Shown: positions 6,886 through 14,645, numbered from the stretch's first letter. The stretch is DNA of 34,064 nucleotides from CAZCJU01 sp964498965 (GCA_964498965.1 CAZCJU010000010.1:1-34064); one strand, 5' to 3'. A program made the numbers and translations. The notes: generated by a model not told the origin, from the sequence alone.

Positions 6886-7233
6886 ATGAAATATGATTTT
6901 GGGGTACTGATTTTGAAAAAGGATTTTCATTACGATACACTGTTGCGTTCCGTCCTCAAGCCCGGCAGATATACGGGCGGAGAATACGGGCAAACGGTAA
7001 AGGAAAACGCCGAATGTCGTTTTGCCTTTGCCTTTCCCGATACATTTTTCACCCTCAGCGTAACCGTCTGTCCTTCCCGATACATACGAGATCGGAATGT
7101 CAAACCTCGGAATACGCATACTTTACGGTGTTTTGAACAACAGCGACGGCATTGCCTGCGAACGCGTTTACGCACCGTGGACCGATATGCAGGACGGAAT
7201 GGAAAAATACGGGATTCCGCTTTGCTCCTGTGA
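6886..7233 (+). pseudogene. Detached N-terminal part of the TIGR03960-type radical SAM gene
   Basis: This frame encodes the family's N-terminus: LKPGRYTGGEY, then RFAFAFPDT at about residues 45-53. It then leaves the family sequence at 7046 and continues as unrelated residues to a stop at 7231-7233. Normal members continue FPD-x-YEIGMS(H/N)LG; that continuation is present 40 bp further on in another frame, starting at the second copy of a 12-bp repeat. The ATG at 6886 precedes the predicted transcription start; a TTG at 6913, 8 nt after GGGG, is an alternative. With the 40 bp removed, the gene from 6913 would be 615 aa (624 from 6886), close to normal family length. Confidence 0.75.
7034..7085 (+). 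repeat. 40-bp frame-disrupting insertion flanked by 12-bp direct repeats
   Basis: TTCCCGATACAT occurs at 7034-7045 and again at 7074-7085, exactly 40 bp apart. Deleting one repeat plus the 28 bp between them joins the upstream and downstream frames into an uninterrupted family sequence, FPDTYEIGMSNLG. The 28 bp are not a copy of adjacent sequence, so this is not a simple tandem duplication. Confidence 0.85.
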
Positions 7234-8800
7234 AACCAACACGCCGCTCTACGAATTCGATTTCATCGGATTTACGCTTCAATACGAGCTGTGCTACACC
7301 AACGTACTCAATATGTTGAAGCTGTCGCACCTTCCCGTACTCGCCTCGGAACGGACCGAAGCTCATCCCATAATAGTAGGCGGAGGTCCATGCACCTACA
7401 ACGCCGAACCGCTTTGCGATTTTTTCGATATTTTTTCCATAGGCGAAGGGGAAGAGGCTTTGCCCGAGCTGTGCAACCTGTACATTTCCATGAAAAAAAG
7501 CGGCGAGTACACGAAAAGCGAATTTCTGCACCGAGCGGCACAGCTTGAGGGCTTTTACGTTCCCTCGCTGTACGATGTCACCTACAACGACGACGGCACG
7601 ATCTGCGAATACATACCGAAATACGATGACATTCCGAAAAAAATACGGAAACGTATAATAAAAGACATGGACAAGGGATATTTTCCCGATTCGTTTGTAA
7701 TGCCGTACATAGAAACGGTACACGACAGGATAGTGCTTGAAACGGGACGTGGCTGTGTAAGGGGCTGTCGTTTTTGTCAAGCCGGCATGATATACAGACC
7801 TATACGGGAAAGATCGCCGGAAACGCTCAACGAACAGGCAAAGACGCTGTTTGCGAACACGGGCTACGACGAGATCTCGCTTTGCTCGCTTTCCATTTCC
7901 GATTATTCCCGACTGCGTGAGCTGACCGAGCTTCTTTTACCGTGGTGTTCGGAGAACATGATAAGTCTTTCCCTGCCCTCTCAGCGTGCGGACGCATTTT
8001 CCGCAGAGCTTTTGGAAAAGGTATCCGCTGTAAGGCAAACAGGATTGACATTCGCTCCGGAAGCGGGAACTCAACGCTTACGCAACGTTATAAACAAAAA
8101 TCTCGAAGAAAGCGAGATAACGAATGCGGTAAGGACGGCATTCGAGGGGGGACGTGACAGAGTTAAGCTGTATTTCATGTGCGGACTTCCGACGGAAACA
8201 CTCGAGGACATCGAGGGAATATACGGCGTGGCAAATCGTGTGGTCGATGAATTTTACGCCGTGCGTCGCAAGGGCAAGCCGGTTGTCACGGCAAGCGTTT
8301 CGTGCTTTGTTCCGAAGCCCTTCACGGCATTTCAATGGGAGGGGCAAGACAGTATCGACGAATTCGAACAAAAACAAAAGCATTTGGTATCCGTCACGCA
8401 AAACAGGTGCATAAAATTAGACTATCACGACGCACGTGTTTCGCAGCTCGAAGCCGTATTCGCAAGAGGCGACAGGCGACTCGGTGCGGCATTGCTCGAA
8501 GCACACAGGCGAGGCATTAAATTCGACGCGTGGAATGACTTTTTCGACTATGAGGCATGGATAAGCGTATTCGGAGCTGTCGGCATCGACCCCGAATTTT
8601 ACGCACAACGTATACGCAAAGAGGACGAGGTGTTCCCTTGGGATATCATAGATTGCGGAATAAGCAAGGAATTTCTTTTGCGTGAACGCCGTAAGGCATA
8701 CGAAGAAACGACGACACCGGACTGTATGCATTCGTGTGCGGGCTGCGGTGCGTCAAAATTGGGAGGAAACTGTACATGGTGCAAGGCTTCAAGCAAGTAA
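7097..8800 (+). CDS. TIGR03960-family radical SAM protein (main part; N-terminus frameshifted off)
   Basis: Radical SAM enzyme of the conserved family that travels with DUF2344/TIGR03936 proteins; its reaction is not known to me. The frame reads from the middle of the N-terminal domain: GFTLQYELCYTNVLNML (58-74) and VGGGPC...FSIGEGEE, a cobalamin-binding-like Rossmann domain. The radical SAM core follows with the Cx3Cx2C cluster motif C220-VRG-C224-RF-C227, then FAPEAGTQRLRNVINK and KLYFMCGLPTE. The tail is cysteine-rich (HSCAGCG...CTWC). The ATG at 7097 lies inside a normally internal motif and has no good ribosome binding site, so this product alone would lack about 50 residues. A 40-bp insertion separates it from its proper N-terminus. 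The 3' end overlaps the next gene by 25 nt. Confidence 0.85.
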   Translation: MSNLGIRILYGVLNNSDGIACERVYAPWTDMQDGMEKYGIPLCSCETNTPLYEFDFIGFTLQYELCYTNVLNMLKLSHLPVLASERTEAHPIIVGGGPCTYNAEPLCDFFDIFSIGEGEEALPELCNLYISMKKSGEYTKSEFLHRAAQLEGFYVPSLYDVTYNDDGTICEYIPKYDDIPKKIRKRIIKDMDKGYFPDSFVMPYIETVHDRIVLETGRGCVRGCRFCQAGMIYRPIRERSPETLNEQAKTLFANTGYDEISLCSLSISDYSRLRELTELLLPWCSENMISLSLPSQRADAFSAELLEKVSAVRQTGLTFAPEAGTQRLRNVINKNLEESEITNAVRTAFEGGRDRVKLYFMCGLPTETLEDIEGIYGVANRVVDEFYAVRRKGKPVVTASVSCFVPKPFTAFQWEGQDSIDEFEQKQKHLVSVTQNRCIKLDYHDARVSQLEAVFARGDRRLGAALLEAHRRGIKFDAWNDFFDYEAWISVFGAVGIDPEFYAQRIRKEDEVFPWDIIDCGISKEFLLRERRKAYEETTTPDCMHSCAGCGASKLGGNCTWCKASSK

Positions 8801-9465
8801 GGCTTAAATTTTCCAAGCTTTCGAAAGCCAAATTCATATCGCATTTGGATCTTGACCGAACGATGAAGAGTGCTATAAAGCGGGCAGGCATCGCCGTAGA
8901 GTACTCTCACGGTTACAATCCCCGTCCGAAGTTGCGTTTTTCGCTTCCGCTTTCCGTCGGGACGGCGAGTATATGCGAATTTCTCGACATAAACGTAAGC
9001 GAGAACACGGAGATCGACGGATTGAGCCGACGATTAAACGAAAAGTTGCCCGACAACATCTCGATAACATCGTGCTACGAGCCTAAGACGGATTTTTCCG
9101 AGATCAAGTGGGCAAAGTATGATATTGAGCTTGTATCGCCGTTACTCGACGGCGAAATGTGCGATCGGCTTTTACGGCTTTTCGAACATGAAGTCATTAT
9201 CAACAAGCGAACAAAAAAAACGAAGAGCGGGTACATGGACTTCGACATATCGCCGTTTATAAAAAGCTTTACCGTCGTCGGAAACGACAGAGGAGCCGAC
9301 GTTACGGCAGTGCTTTCCGCTTCGGGCGAGAATTACATAAACCCCGACCACATATTACAGGCGACGGAGAAATATCTCGGTCTGAGCTTTACCAACCCGC
9401 TGACCGATCTGTACGCCCCGTGCCGCACGTGCGTATACACGGAAAGCGGCAAAGATTTTGAATAG
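8776..9465 (+). CDS. DUF2344 / TIGR03936 radical-SAM-linked protein
   Basis: Conserved partner of the preceding radical SAM protein; in some genomes the two are fused. The ATG at 8776 (MVQGFKQVRLKFSKLSKAKF) has GGGAGG 8 nt upstream and lies inside the end of the upstream gene, giving 229 aa, a normal size. Diagnostic stretches are KFISHLDLDRTMKSAIKRAGI, SHGYNPRPKLRFSLPLSVG and the C-terminal CRTCVY. Biochemical role unknown to me. In many Clostridia the pair lies beside ribonuclease G and rplU-rpmA; here rplU-rpmA lies 12 kb away on the other strand, so that linkage has been lost. Confidence 0.9.
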   Translation: MVQGFKQVRLKFSKLSKAKFISHLDLDRTMKSAIKRAGIAVEYSHGYNPRPKLRFSLPLSVGTASICEFLDINVSENTEIDGLSRRLNEKLPDNISITSCYEPKTDFSEIKWAKYDIELVSPLLDGEMCDRLLRLFEHEVIINKRTKKTKSGYMDFDISPFIKSFTVVGNDRGADVTAVLSASGENYINPDHILQATEKYLGLSFTNPLTDLYAPCRTCVYTESGKDFE

Positions 9466-9494
9466 TTCCGAACAAATTAAGGAGTATAAATAAA

Positions 9495-10940
9495 ATGACA
9501 GAAAAAAATTACACGCTTTTATGCGATTTTTACGAGCTGACGATGGGTAATGGCTATTTCGAAAGCGGAATGGCGGACGAGATCTCGTATTTCGATGTAT
9601 TTTTCCGCCGCGTTCCCGACGGAGGCGGCTTTGCCATTGCTGCGGGTCTGGAGCAGGTGATCGAATACATCAAAAACCTCGGATTCAGCGGTGAGGATAT
9701 CGAATTTTTACGCTCAAAGGGGATCTTTTCGGATGGATATTTAAATTACCTGAAAGATTTTCGCTTCACGGGTGACATATGGGCTGTTCCCGAAGGTACG
9801 CCGATATTCCCGCACGAGCCTATCTTGACGGTTCGTGCGAAGGCGACCGAGGCACAGCTTATCGAAACATTTTTATTGCTTTCACTCAACCACCAATCAC
9901 TCATAGCCACGAAATCGAACAGGATAGTACGTGCCGCCGCAGGACGTCCCGTAGCGGAATTCGGTTCAAGGCGAGCTCAGGGAGCGGACGGAGCGATACT
10001 CGGTGCAAGAGCCGCATACATTGCGGGAGTTTCAAGCAGTGCCTGTGCGATAGCGGATCGTGATTTCGGAGTACCCGCAAGCGGAACGATGGCACATTCG
10101 TGGGTGCAGATGTTCGACAGCGAATACAAAGCCTTTGAAACGTACTGTCGGCTTTACCCGCAGAGCGCGACGCTTTTGGTTGACACTTACAACGTGCTGA
10201 AAAGCGGTATTCCAAACGCCATAAAGGCTTTCGATACTTGTTTCGGCAAAAACAACCGCAGCGTTAAGCTCGGAATACGCCTTGACAGCGGAGATATCGC
10301 ATATTTGTCGCGAAAGGCGAGAAAGATGCTCGACGAGGCAGGCTACGAGCATTGCAAAATAATCGTATCCAACTCTCTCGACGAATACCTTATAAGGGAT
10401 CTTATCAATCAAGGAGCATGCATTGACGGCTTCGGTGTGGGCGAGCGGCTCATAACCTCGAAGAGCGAGCCTGTTTTCGGCGGCGTATACAAGCTGGCGG
10501 CAGTCGAGGATAAAAACGGAAACATAATTCCGAAAATAAAGATCAGCGAAAACCCCGAAAAGGTAACCAATCCGCACTTCAAGACGGTATACCGACTTTT
10601 CGAGAAAAACTCGGGAAAAGCGGCGGCGGATCTTATCTGTCTGCACGACGAGGAGATAGACGAATCGAAGCCGCTTGAAATATTCGATCCCGATTACACA
10701 TGGAAACGCAAAACGCTCACCGATTTTACGGCAAAAAAGCTGTCTGTGCCGATATTCGAAAACGGAAAATGCGTATACACCTCTCCGAGCATTGCGGAAA
10801 TACGCAAGTACTGTGCGGAACAGCTCGACACGCTGTGGGACGAAGTAACACGTTTCGAAAACCCGCATAACTATTATGTTGACCTGTCACAGCAACTGTG
10901 GGATATAAAAAGCTCACTGCTCGGAAAAAATAAGAAATAA
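9495..10940 (+). CDS. pncB: Nicotinate phosphoribosyltransferase
   Basis: Cytoplasmic enzyme of NAD salvage: nicotinate plus PRPP gives nicotinate mononucleotide, with ATP hydrolysed through a phospho-histidine. The N-terminus LLCDFYELTMGNGYF is characteristic; AEFGSRRAQG (155-163) lines the nicotinate site; GTMAHSW contains the likely phosphorylated His201; LGIRLDSGD and ISNSLDE-like VSNSLDEY bind the phosphoribosyl group. 481 aa is typical of the longer Firmicutes form. AAGGAG precedes the ATG, and the gene lies 29 nt after the DUF2344 gene, so it is probably cotranscribed with it. No anomalies. Confidence 0.95.
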   Translation: MTEKNYTLLCDFYELTMGNGYFESGMADEISYFDVFFRRVPDGGGFAIAAGLEQVIEYIKNLGFSGEDIEFLRSKGIFSDGYLNYLKDFRFTGDIWAVPEGTPIFPHEPILTVRAKATEAQLIETFLLLSLNHQSLIATKSNRIVRAAAGRPVAEFGSRRAQGADGAILGARAAYIAGVSSSACAIADRDFGVPASGTMAHSWVQMFDSEYKAFETYCRLYPQSATLLVDTYNVLKSGIPNAIKAFDTCFGKNNRSVKLGIRLDSGDIAYLSRKARKMLDEAGYEHCKIIVSNSLDEYLIRDLINQGACIDGFGVGERLITSKSEPVFGGVYKLAAVEDKNGNIIPKIKISENPEKVTNPHFKTVYRLFEKNSGKAAADLICLHDEEIDESKPLEIFDPDYTWKRKTLTDFTAKKLSVPIFENGKCVYTSPSIAEIRKYCAEQLDTLWDEVTRFENPHNYYVDLSQQLWDIKSSLLGKNKK

Positions 10941-10950
10941 GCACAAAAAA

Positions 10951-11092
10951 GGGGCTGTTTCGAATTTTACGGACGGTTTTCATACGATCGACGACCTATA
11001 TAAAAACACTCACCTACCGATAACGGTATGCAAGTGCTTTTTGTTGAGTTGTCACGATGTAACTCTCCGAAAACTTAACTTGAAACAGCCCC
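10951..11092. repeat. MITE-like inverted-repeat element between convergent genes
   Basis: Perfect 11-bp terminal inverted repeats GGGGCTGTTTC (10951-10961) and GAAACAGCCCC (11082-11092) enclose 120 bp without a gene. Inside is a nested hairpin: AAAACACT / AGTGCTTT (one mismatch, 11003-11010 / 11033-11040) around TACCG-ATAA-CGGTA (11015-11028), then TTTTTG. It fills the gap between the convergent pncB and zinc-ribbon genes and may terminate both; on the minus strand the outer repeat ends in TTTTTT. Confidence 0.65.
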
Positions 11093-11099
11093 GAAAAAT

Positions 11100-11675
11100 C
11101 TATTTCAGCAACGGATATCGGCAAAACGGGCAATTTTCCTCATCATTCGAGAGATAATTTCCGCAAACCGAGCATACGATTTTACCGTCGCCGCTTTTAT
11201 TTTCTTTTTCGAAAAGCACCAAGCCCGGATAATGGCGTACCTTATCGCCGACCTTGTAATGATCCGGCGGTATTCCGTCGAATTTCATCGTATGCATTTT
11301 CACGCTTCCGTCGGGCATCAGGATATACATTTCTATTAGGGTTATCTGCTTCCCGAATTTTATCATTTGCGTATGTGCCGAATTTGTTGCGTCCACGGCT
11401 TTTTCGCCCAGCTCGGTGATCTCGCCCTCTATATACCTGTCGGTGACCAGCTTTTGCACTCCGAACAACTTGATACCGCACAGCCCGATGATCCCGCAAA
11501 ATATCATACCGGTCGTTTCGTTTGCATATCTGCTTGAGCCGCCCCACCATCTGCCGAACAGCAAACAGATTGTCATAAATGCCGCAAACAGAAGCACCGA
11601 ACGGATACGCTTCATCAAAACGTATCTTCTCACCGGAGCGAATTTTTTATCGTGCCTGTAATCGCAAAACGCCAT
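11100..11675 (-). CDS. Membrane protein with C-terminal zinc ribbon, function unknown
   Basis: Not recognised as a named family. The 191-aa product has a short basic N-terminus, two hydrophobic segments (about residues 25-42 and 54-72) making a hairpin in the membrane, and a soluble C-terminal half. The last 25 residues form a zinc ribbon, CSVCGNYLSNDEENCPFC, with two CxxC pairs 12 residues apart. The middle region (LIEMYILMPDGSVKM) may be a small beta domain. The ATG follows GAAAGGAAAAA. It is a single gene with its own promoter and a structured leader of about 125 nt, ending close to the inverted-repeat element shared with pncB. Confidence 0.75.
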   Translation of the reverse strand: MAFCDYRHDKKFAPVRRYVLMKRIRSVLLFAAFMTICLLFGRWWGGSSRYANETTGMIFCGIIGLCGIKLFGVQKLVTDRYIEGEITELGEKAVDATNSAHTQMIKFGKQITLIEMYILMPDGSVKMHTMKFDGIPPDHYKVGDKVRHYPGLVLFEKENKSGDGKIVCSVCGNYLSNDEENCPFCRYPLLK

Positions 11676-11729
11676 TTCACGTTTTTCCTTTCAATCATTC
11701 AATAAGGTGCTTGTACCGTCGTTCGGTTC

Positions 11730-11790
11730 GGCAAGAGATCTGCGAATGCCGACAGGAATGTGCTGTCCGAACAGCGGAACGATCCTTGCC
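11730..11790 (-). ncRNA. Candidate structured leader of the zinc-ribbon membrane-protein gene
   Basis: In the transcribed leader GGCAAG and CTTGCC (plus-strand 11785-11790 and 11730-11735) can pair as an outer stem enclosing a compact hairpin GCTGT-TCGG-ACAGC (11762-11775) and about 25 further nt. It matches no riboswitch class I recognise. Confidence 0.3.
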
Positions 11791-11808
11791 TAAGCAACTT
11801 CGTAATAT

Positions 11809-11836
11809 ATTTTATCATGAATGTTTTTTTTGTCAA
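11809..11836 (-). promoter_or_regulatory. Promoter of the zinc-ribbon membrane-protein gene
   Basis: TTGACA (11831-11836) and TAAAAT (11809-11814) on the minus strand, 16-nt spacer. Start near 11802, giving a leader of about 125 nt. Confidence 0.55.
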
Positions 11837-11885
11837 TGTATTTCAGTCATAATTAACATATTCTTAACACTCCGAGGTGATAGAT

Positions 11886-12476
11886 TTGAACAAGGACATA
11901 CTTTCGAAAAAATTCAAAAAAATACCCTCTCTCGACACGCCTCGCCTGTTGTTGCGGCGTATGAAACCGTGCGATTGCGAGGATATGTATGAGTATTCGC
12001 ATCTTGCCGACACAACGAAATATCTCACGTGGAGCGAGCATCCCGACAGGCTGTACACACGGCGTTATCTCGAATACATTCAAAAGCAATATTCCAGAGG
12101 TGAATTTTTCGACTGGGCGATCACACTTAAGGAAAGCGGAAAAATGATAGGCACCTGCGGTTTTACATCGTTTGACCTGCCGAACAATTCTGCGGAGGTC
12201 GGTTACGTTGTAAATCCGTCGTATCACGGTAACGGTTACGCACCCGAGGCACTTCGGCGAGTACTCGATTTCGGATTTATGGAGCTGAATCTGCACCGAA
12301 TACAGGCACGCTATATGGACGGCAACGCTGCGAGCCGACGCGTAATGGATAAATGCGGAATGCGGTACGAGGGCGTTTCACGTGCCTCCATGTATATCAA
12401 AGGGCAGTATGTGACGATACACACGTGTGCGATCCTTTCCGAGGAATACATAAAAAGGTACGTTACACAAAGCTGA
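11886..12476 (+). CDS. GNAT-family N-acetyltransferase, RimJ/RimL-like
   Basis: Acetyl-CoA-dependent N-acetyltransferase of the RimJ/RimL group, whose members acetylate ribosomal protein N-termini or small amines; the substrate here is unknown. Motifs in order: TPRLLLRRMKPCDCEDMYEY, GTCGF, AEVGYVVNPSYHGNGYAPEA (the acetyl-CoA pyrophosphate loop, in the variant form HGNGYA), and NAASRRVMDKCGMRYEG near the C-terminus. The frame is open from a GTG at 11877, but GAGGTGA at 11874-11880 is more likely the ribosome binding site for a TTG at 11886, giving 196 aa. It is followed by a strong terminator and seems to be a single-gene unit. Confidence 0.88.
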   Translation: MNKDILSKKFKKIPSLDTPRLLLRRMKPCDCEDMYEYSHLADTTKYLTWSEHPDRLYTRRYLEYIQKQYSRGEFFDWAITLKESGKMIGTCGFTSFDLPNNSAEVGYVVNPSYHGNGYAPEALRRVLDFGFMELNLHRIQARYMDGNAASRRVMDKCGMRYEGVSRASMYIKGQYVTIHTCAILSEEYIKRYVTQS

Positions 12477-12492
12477 AATTAATTTATTGTTC

Positions 12493-12529
12493 AAATCGCA
12501 CAAAATTTTAATTAATTTTTGTGCGATTT
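12493..12529 (+). terminator. Terminator after the GNAT gene
   Basis: A perfect 13-bp stem, AAATCGCACAAAA (12493-12505) with TTTTGTGCGATTT (12517-12529), loop 11 nt, starting 17 nt after the stop codon. The T tract is modest. Confidence 0.7.
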
Positions 12530-12534
12530 ATTCA

Positions 12535-12564
12535 TTGACATTTTTCCCGACAATATGGTAAAAT
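12535..12564 (+). promoter_or_regulatory. Promoter of the LRR-dockerin gene
   Basis: TTGACA (12535-12540) and TAAAAT (12559-12564) separated by 18 nt, directly after the preceding terminator. The start would be near 12571. Confidence 0.65.
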
Positions 12565-12595
12565 ACATCACAAGATATCTCCCTCCGCAAATCAG

Positions 12596-13804
12596 ATGAA
12601 AGGCGGCTTCGTCAAAGCCATGACAAGCACATCGTTAATAAAAAAAGTACGAATATATTTGCTCGCTACCGTTTTGATCGCTTCATACATTTCGCTTTTT
12701 TCTCACCGTGCCGAAGCTGTTTCGGATTCCGTCGCATATACGTCGGAAGATGCGTTTGAGGTCGAATACGAAAACGGGTACGCATACATTATCTCCTACA
12801 ACGGTTCGGATACGGACGTTATCGTTCCGCCGTCGTTTTCCTCTTATACTCTCGACGGTATCTGCGAGCGTGCATTTTATAAAAGCCGCATAAAGAGTGT
12901 AGTTCTTCCCTCCGTGCTTTCGCAAGTCGCAAACGAGACGTTCGCCGAATGTGCCGAGCTTACAAGCGTTAAATTTGCCGATGCGAAACTCGATATCGGA
13001 AAGGGTGCTTTTCGTGCCTGCACATCGCTCACGTCGATCACGTTGCCATCGGTATCGGAAATATCCGACTTTACGTTTTTCGGTTGCACTTCGCTTTCGT
13101 CGATCGAATTGCCGCCAACCCTCGAAAAAATAGGTATGCGTGCATTTTACGGCTGTGCGTTCGAAGAAATATCTATACCGGCATCCGTCAATTACATAGG
13201 CAAATACGCTTTTTCCGGCTGTACTCGGCTCAAAAACGTATCCGTTTCCGAAGAAAACACTTCATATGACGTAAAGCCTCCGGTGCTTATATCCGGAAAC
13301 GAAGTCGTATATATGCCCGAGGGCATAGACGGCGAATATACGATCGACAATGTAACAACGGTTCGCCGAAACGCATTTTACGGGACATCGCTGTCAAAAC
13401 TCGTGATATCCGATTCGGTGACCGAGCTGTGCGACAGGGCGTTTTACGGTTCGTCGTCGCTTCAAAGCATAATCGTACCCGAAAACGTGACGAAATTCGG
13501 CTACGATATATTCGGAAAATGCGAAAATCTGACGGTATACTGCTATGCAGACAGTGCGGCGTTGTCATATGTCAAAGAGAACGGAATCAGTTACGAAATA
13601 ATTCAAAAAATTTACGTTGCGGGTGACGTGAACGGCGACGGTAAAATAAATACGACGGATCTTCTTCTGCTCGACGCTTACATACATCAAAAAACAGTCG
13701 ATTTGTATCTTCAACCGGCCGATGTGAACGGTGACGAAGAAATCGATATAAGCGACATAATAAAACTTGCGGAAATGATAAAAAATTCCTCGTCCGGGGC
13801 TTGA
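12596..13804 (+). CDS. Secreted BspA-type leucine-rich-repeat protein with C-terminal dockerin type I domain
   Basis: Predicted exported protein of 402 aa. A basic N-terminus and hydrophobic stretch (YLLATVLIASYISLF) form a signal peptide ending near HRAEA. Residues about 60-330 are BspA/LRR_5 repeats with the recurrent pattern AF-x-x-C-x-x-L-x-x-(I/V)-x-(L/V)-P. The last 60 residues are a dockerin type I: two calcium-loop repeats, GDVNGDGKINTTDLLLLDAY and ADVNGDEEIDISDIIKLAEM. Dockerins bind cohesins on scaffoldins, so this protein is probably docked on a surface complex; no cohesin gene is in the window. ATG 12596 has no clear ribosome binding site; ATG 12620 (MTSTSLIKK) is an equally plausible start and leaves the signal peptide intact. 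The TGA stop lies inside the next promoter. Confidence 0.88.
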   Translation: MKGGFVKAMTSTSLIKKVRIYLLATVLIASYISLFSHRAEAVSDSVAYTSEDAFEVEYENGYAYIISYNGSDTDVIVPPSFSSYTLDGICERAFYKSRIKSVVLPSVLSQVANETFAECAELTSVKFADAKLDIGKGAFRACTSLTSITLPSVSEISDFTFFGCTSLSSIELPPTLEKIGMRAFYGCAFEEISIPASVNYIGKYAFSGCTRLKNVSVSEENTSYDVKPPVLISGNEVVYMPEGIDGEYTIDNVTTVRRNAFYGTSLSKLVISDSVTELCDRAFYGSSSLQSIIVPENVTKFGYDIFGKCENLTVYCYADSAALSYVKENGISYEIIQKIYVAGDVNGDGKINTTDLLLLDAYIHQKTVDLYLQPADVNGDEEIDISDIIKLAEMIKNSSSGA

Positions 13805-13829
13805 CAAAAGCACCGCCACGTGATATAAT
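13801..13829 (+). promoter_or_regulatory. Consensus sigma-A promoter of the thiT riboswitch transcript
   Basis: TTGACA (13801-13806), a 17-nt spacer and TATAAT (13824-13829), a perfect consensus promoter. The TGA of the preceding LRR-dockerin gene (13802-13804) lies within the -35 box. Confidence 0.88.
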
Positions 13830-13844
13830 CGAGAGAGTATAAGA

Positions 13845-13931
13845 GAAAATAGGGGAGCTGTTACGGCTGAGAGGAAGCATTCGCTTCGACCCGCAACCTG
13901 ATTCGGATAATGCCGACGTAGGTGTATTTTT
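13845..13931 (+). ncRNA. TPP riboswitch (THI element) upstream of thiT
   Basis: Thiamine-pyrophosphate aptamer. The conserved blocks are present in order: GGGGAGC at about 13852-13858, GGCTGAGAGG at 13865-13874, GACCC, ACCTGATTCGGATAATGCCG at 13896-13915, and CGTAGG. The closing helix P1 can form between AAAATA (13846-13851) and TATTTT (13925-13930). The downstream gene is a thiamine transporter, as expected. Ligand binding should turn expression off through the downstream terminator. Confidence 0.95.
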
Positions 13932-13953
13932 GCAAGCATAAATACGTGACCTG

Positions 13954-13981
13954 CGGAAACCGTTATCGGTTTCTGTTTTTT
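13954..13981 (+). terminator. Regulatory terminator of the TPP riboswitch
   Basis: GAAACCG-TTAT-CGGTTTC (13956-13973), extended by G-U and C-G pairs, is followed by TGTTTTTTC. It sits between aptamer and thiT start. ACCTGCG at about 13950-13955 can pair imperfectly with CGTAGGT of the aptamer as a possible antiterminator. A further hairpin, GTATTT / AAATAC, lies between them. Confidence 0.82.
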
Positions 13982-14012
13982 CTTGTACGAGTAATTTTGA
14001 AAGGTGATTTCT

Positions 14013-14645
14013 ATGAAGTATGAATCACGCCGACTTGCCGAAAGCGGAATATTACTCGCTTTGGCAGTCATTCTGTCGTTTATCGTCCTTTTCGAGTTCC
14101 CGTGGGGAGGAAGCATAACGGTGCTTAGTATGTTGCCCGTTATCATCATATCCTACCGTCACGGAGTGAAATGGGGCTTGTTTTGCGGTGTCGCTTACAG
14201 TATACTGCAAATGCTGACGGGCATAAAGACGATCACGCAATTCGTCTTGCCGGGCGACGCTCAAATGGTCTGGTACAAGGTCATTATCATGTGTATGCTC
14301 GATTACGTTATCGCATATACCGTCCTCGGTCTCGGAGGATTTTTCCGCAAAAAAAAGCCGCATATCGCCCTGTTTTCAGGCTCGCTTTTGGCGGGCGGCT
14401 TAAGATATCTCGCACATATCGTTTCGGGTGCGATATTTTTCGGAAGCTATGCCGAATGGTTTTTCACCGATGTATTTCCGTCAAATGCGGTGCTTGACAC
14501 TTTTTCGGGTTTTTCCCTCGCACTGCTGTACTCGGTCTGCTATAACGGTTGCTATATGCTTCCGGAAATAGCAGTAACCTCGCTTGCCGCTCTTGCGGTT
14601 GGCAAATTGCCGGCAATAAAGAAAAATTGCCTCGATTTCGAATAA
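14013..14645 (+). CDS. thiT: Thiamine transporter substrate-specific component of an ECF importer
   Basis: Membrane S component that captures thiamine and works with a shared EcfA-EcfA'-EcfT module encoded elsewhere. The 210-aa product has about six transmembrane segments and typical ThiT sequence: LAESGILLALAVILSF at the N-terminus, then SMLPVIIISYRHGVKWGLFCG, a conserved region, and LRYLAHIVSGAIFFGSYAEW. AAAGGTGA (14000-14007) favours the ATG at 14013 over the upstream in-frame GTG at 14004. The TPP riboswitch immediately upstream supports both substrate and feedback control by thiamine pyrophosphate. A strong hairpin terminator follows. No anomalies. Confidence 0.95.
   Translation: MKYESRRLAESGILLALAVILSFIVLFEFPWGGSITVLSMLPVIIISYRHGVKWGLFCGVAYSILQMLTGIKTITQFVLPGDAQMVWYKVIIMCMLDYVIAYTVLGLGGFFRKKKPHIALFSGSLLAGGLRYLAHIVSGAIFFGSYAEWFFTDVFPSNAVLDTFSGFSLALLYSVCYNGCYMLPEIAVTSLAALAVGKLPAIKKNCLDFE

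Noticed and set aside
7034..7085. T4 gene 60-type programmed bypass as firm explanation
   Set aside because: Matching codons exist on both sides, but no stop follows the take-off site and no strong hairpin is visible in the gap, so it is kept only as a hypothesis.
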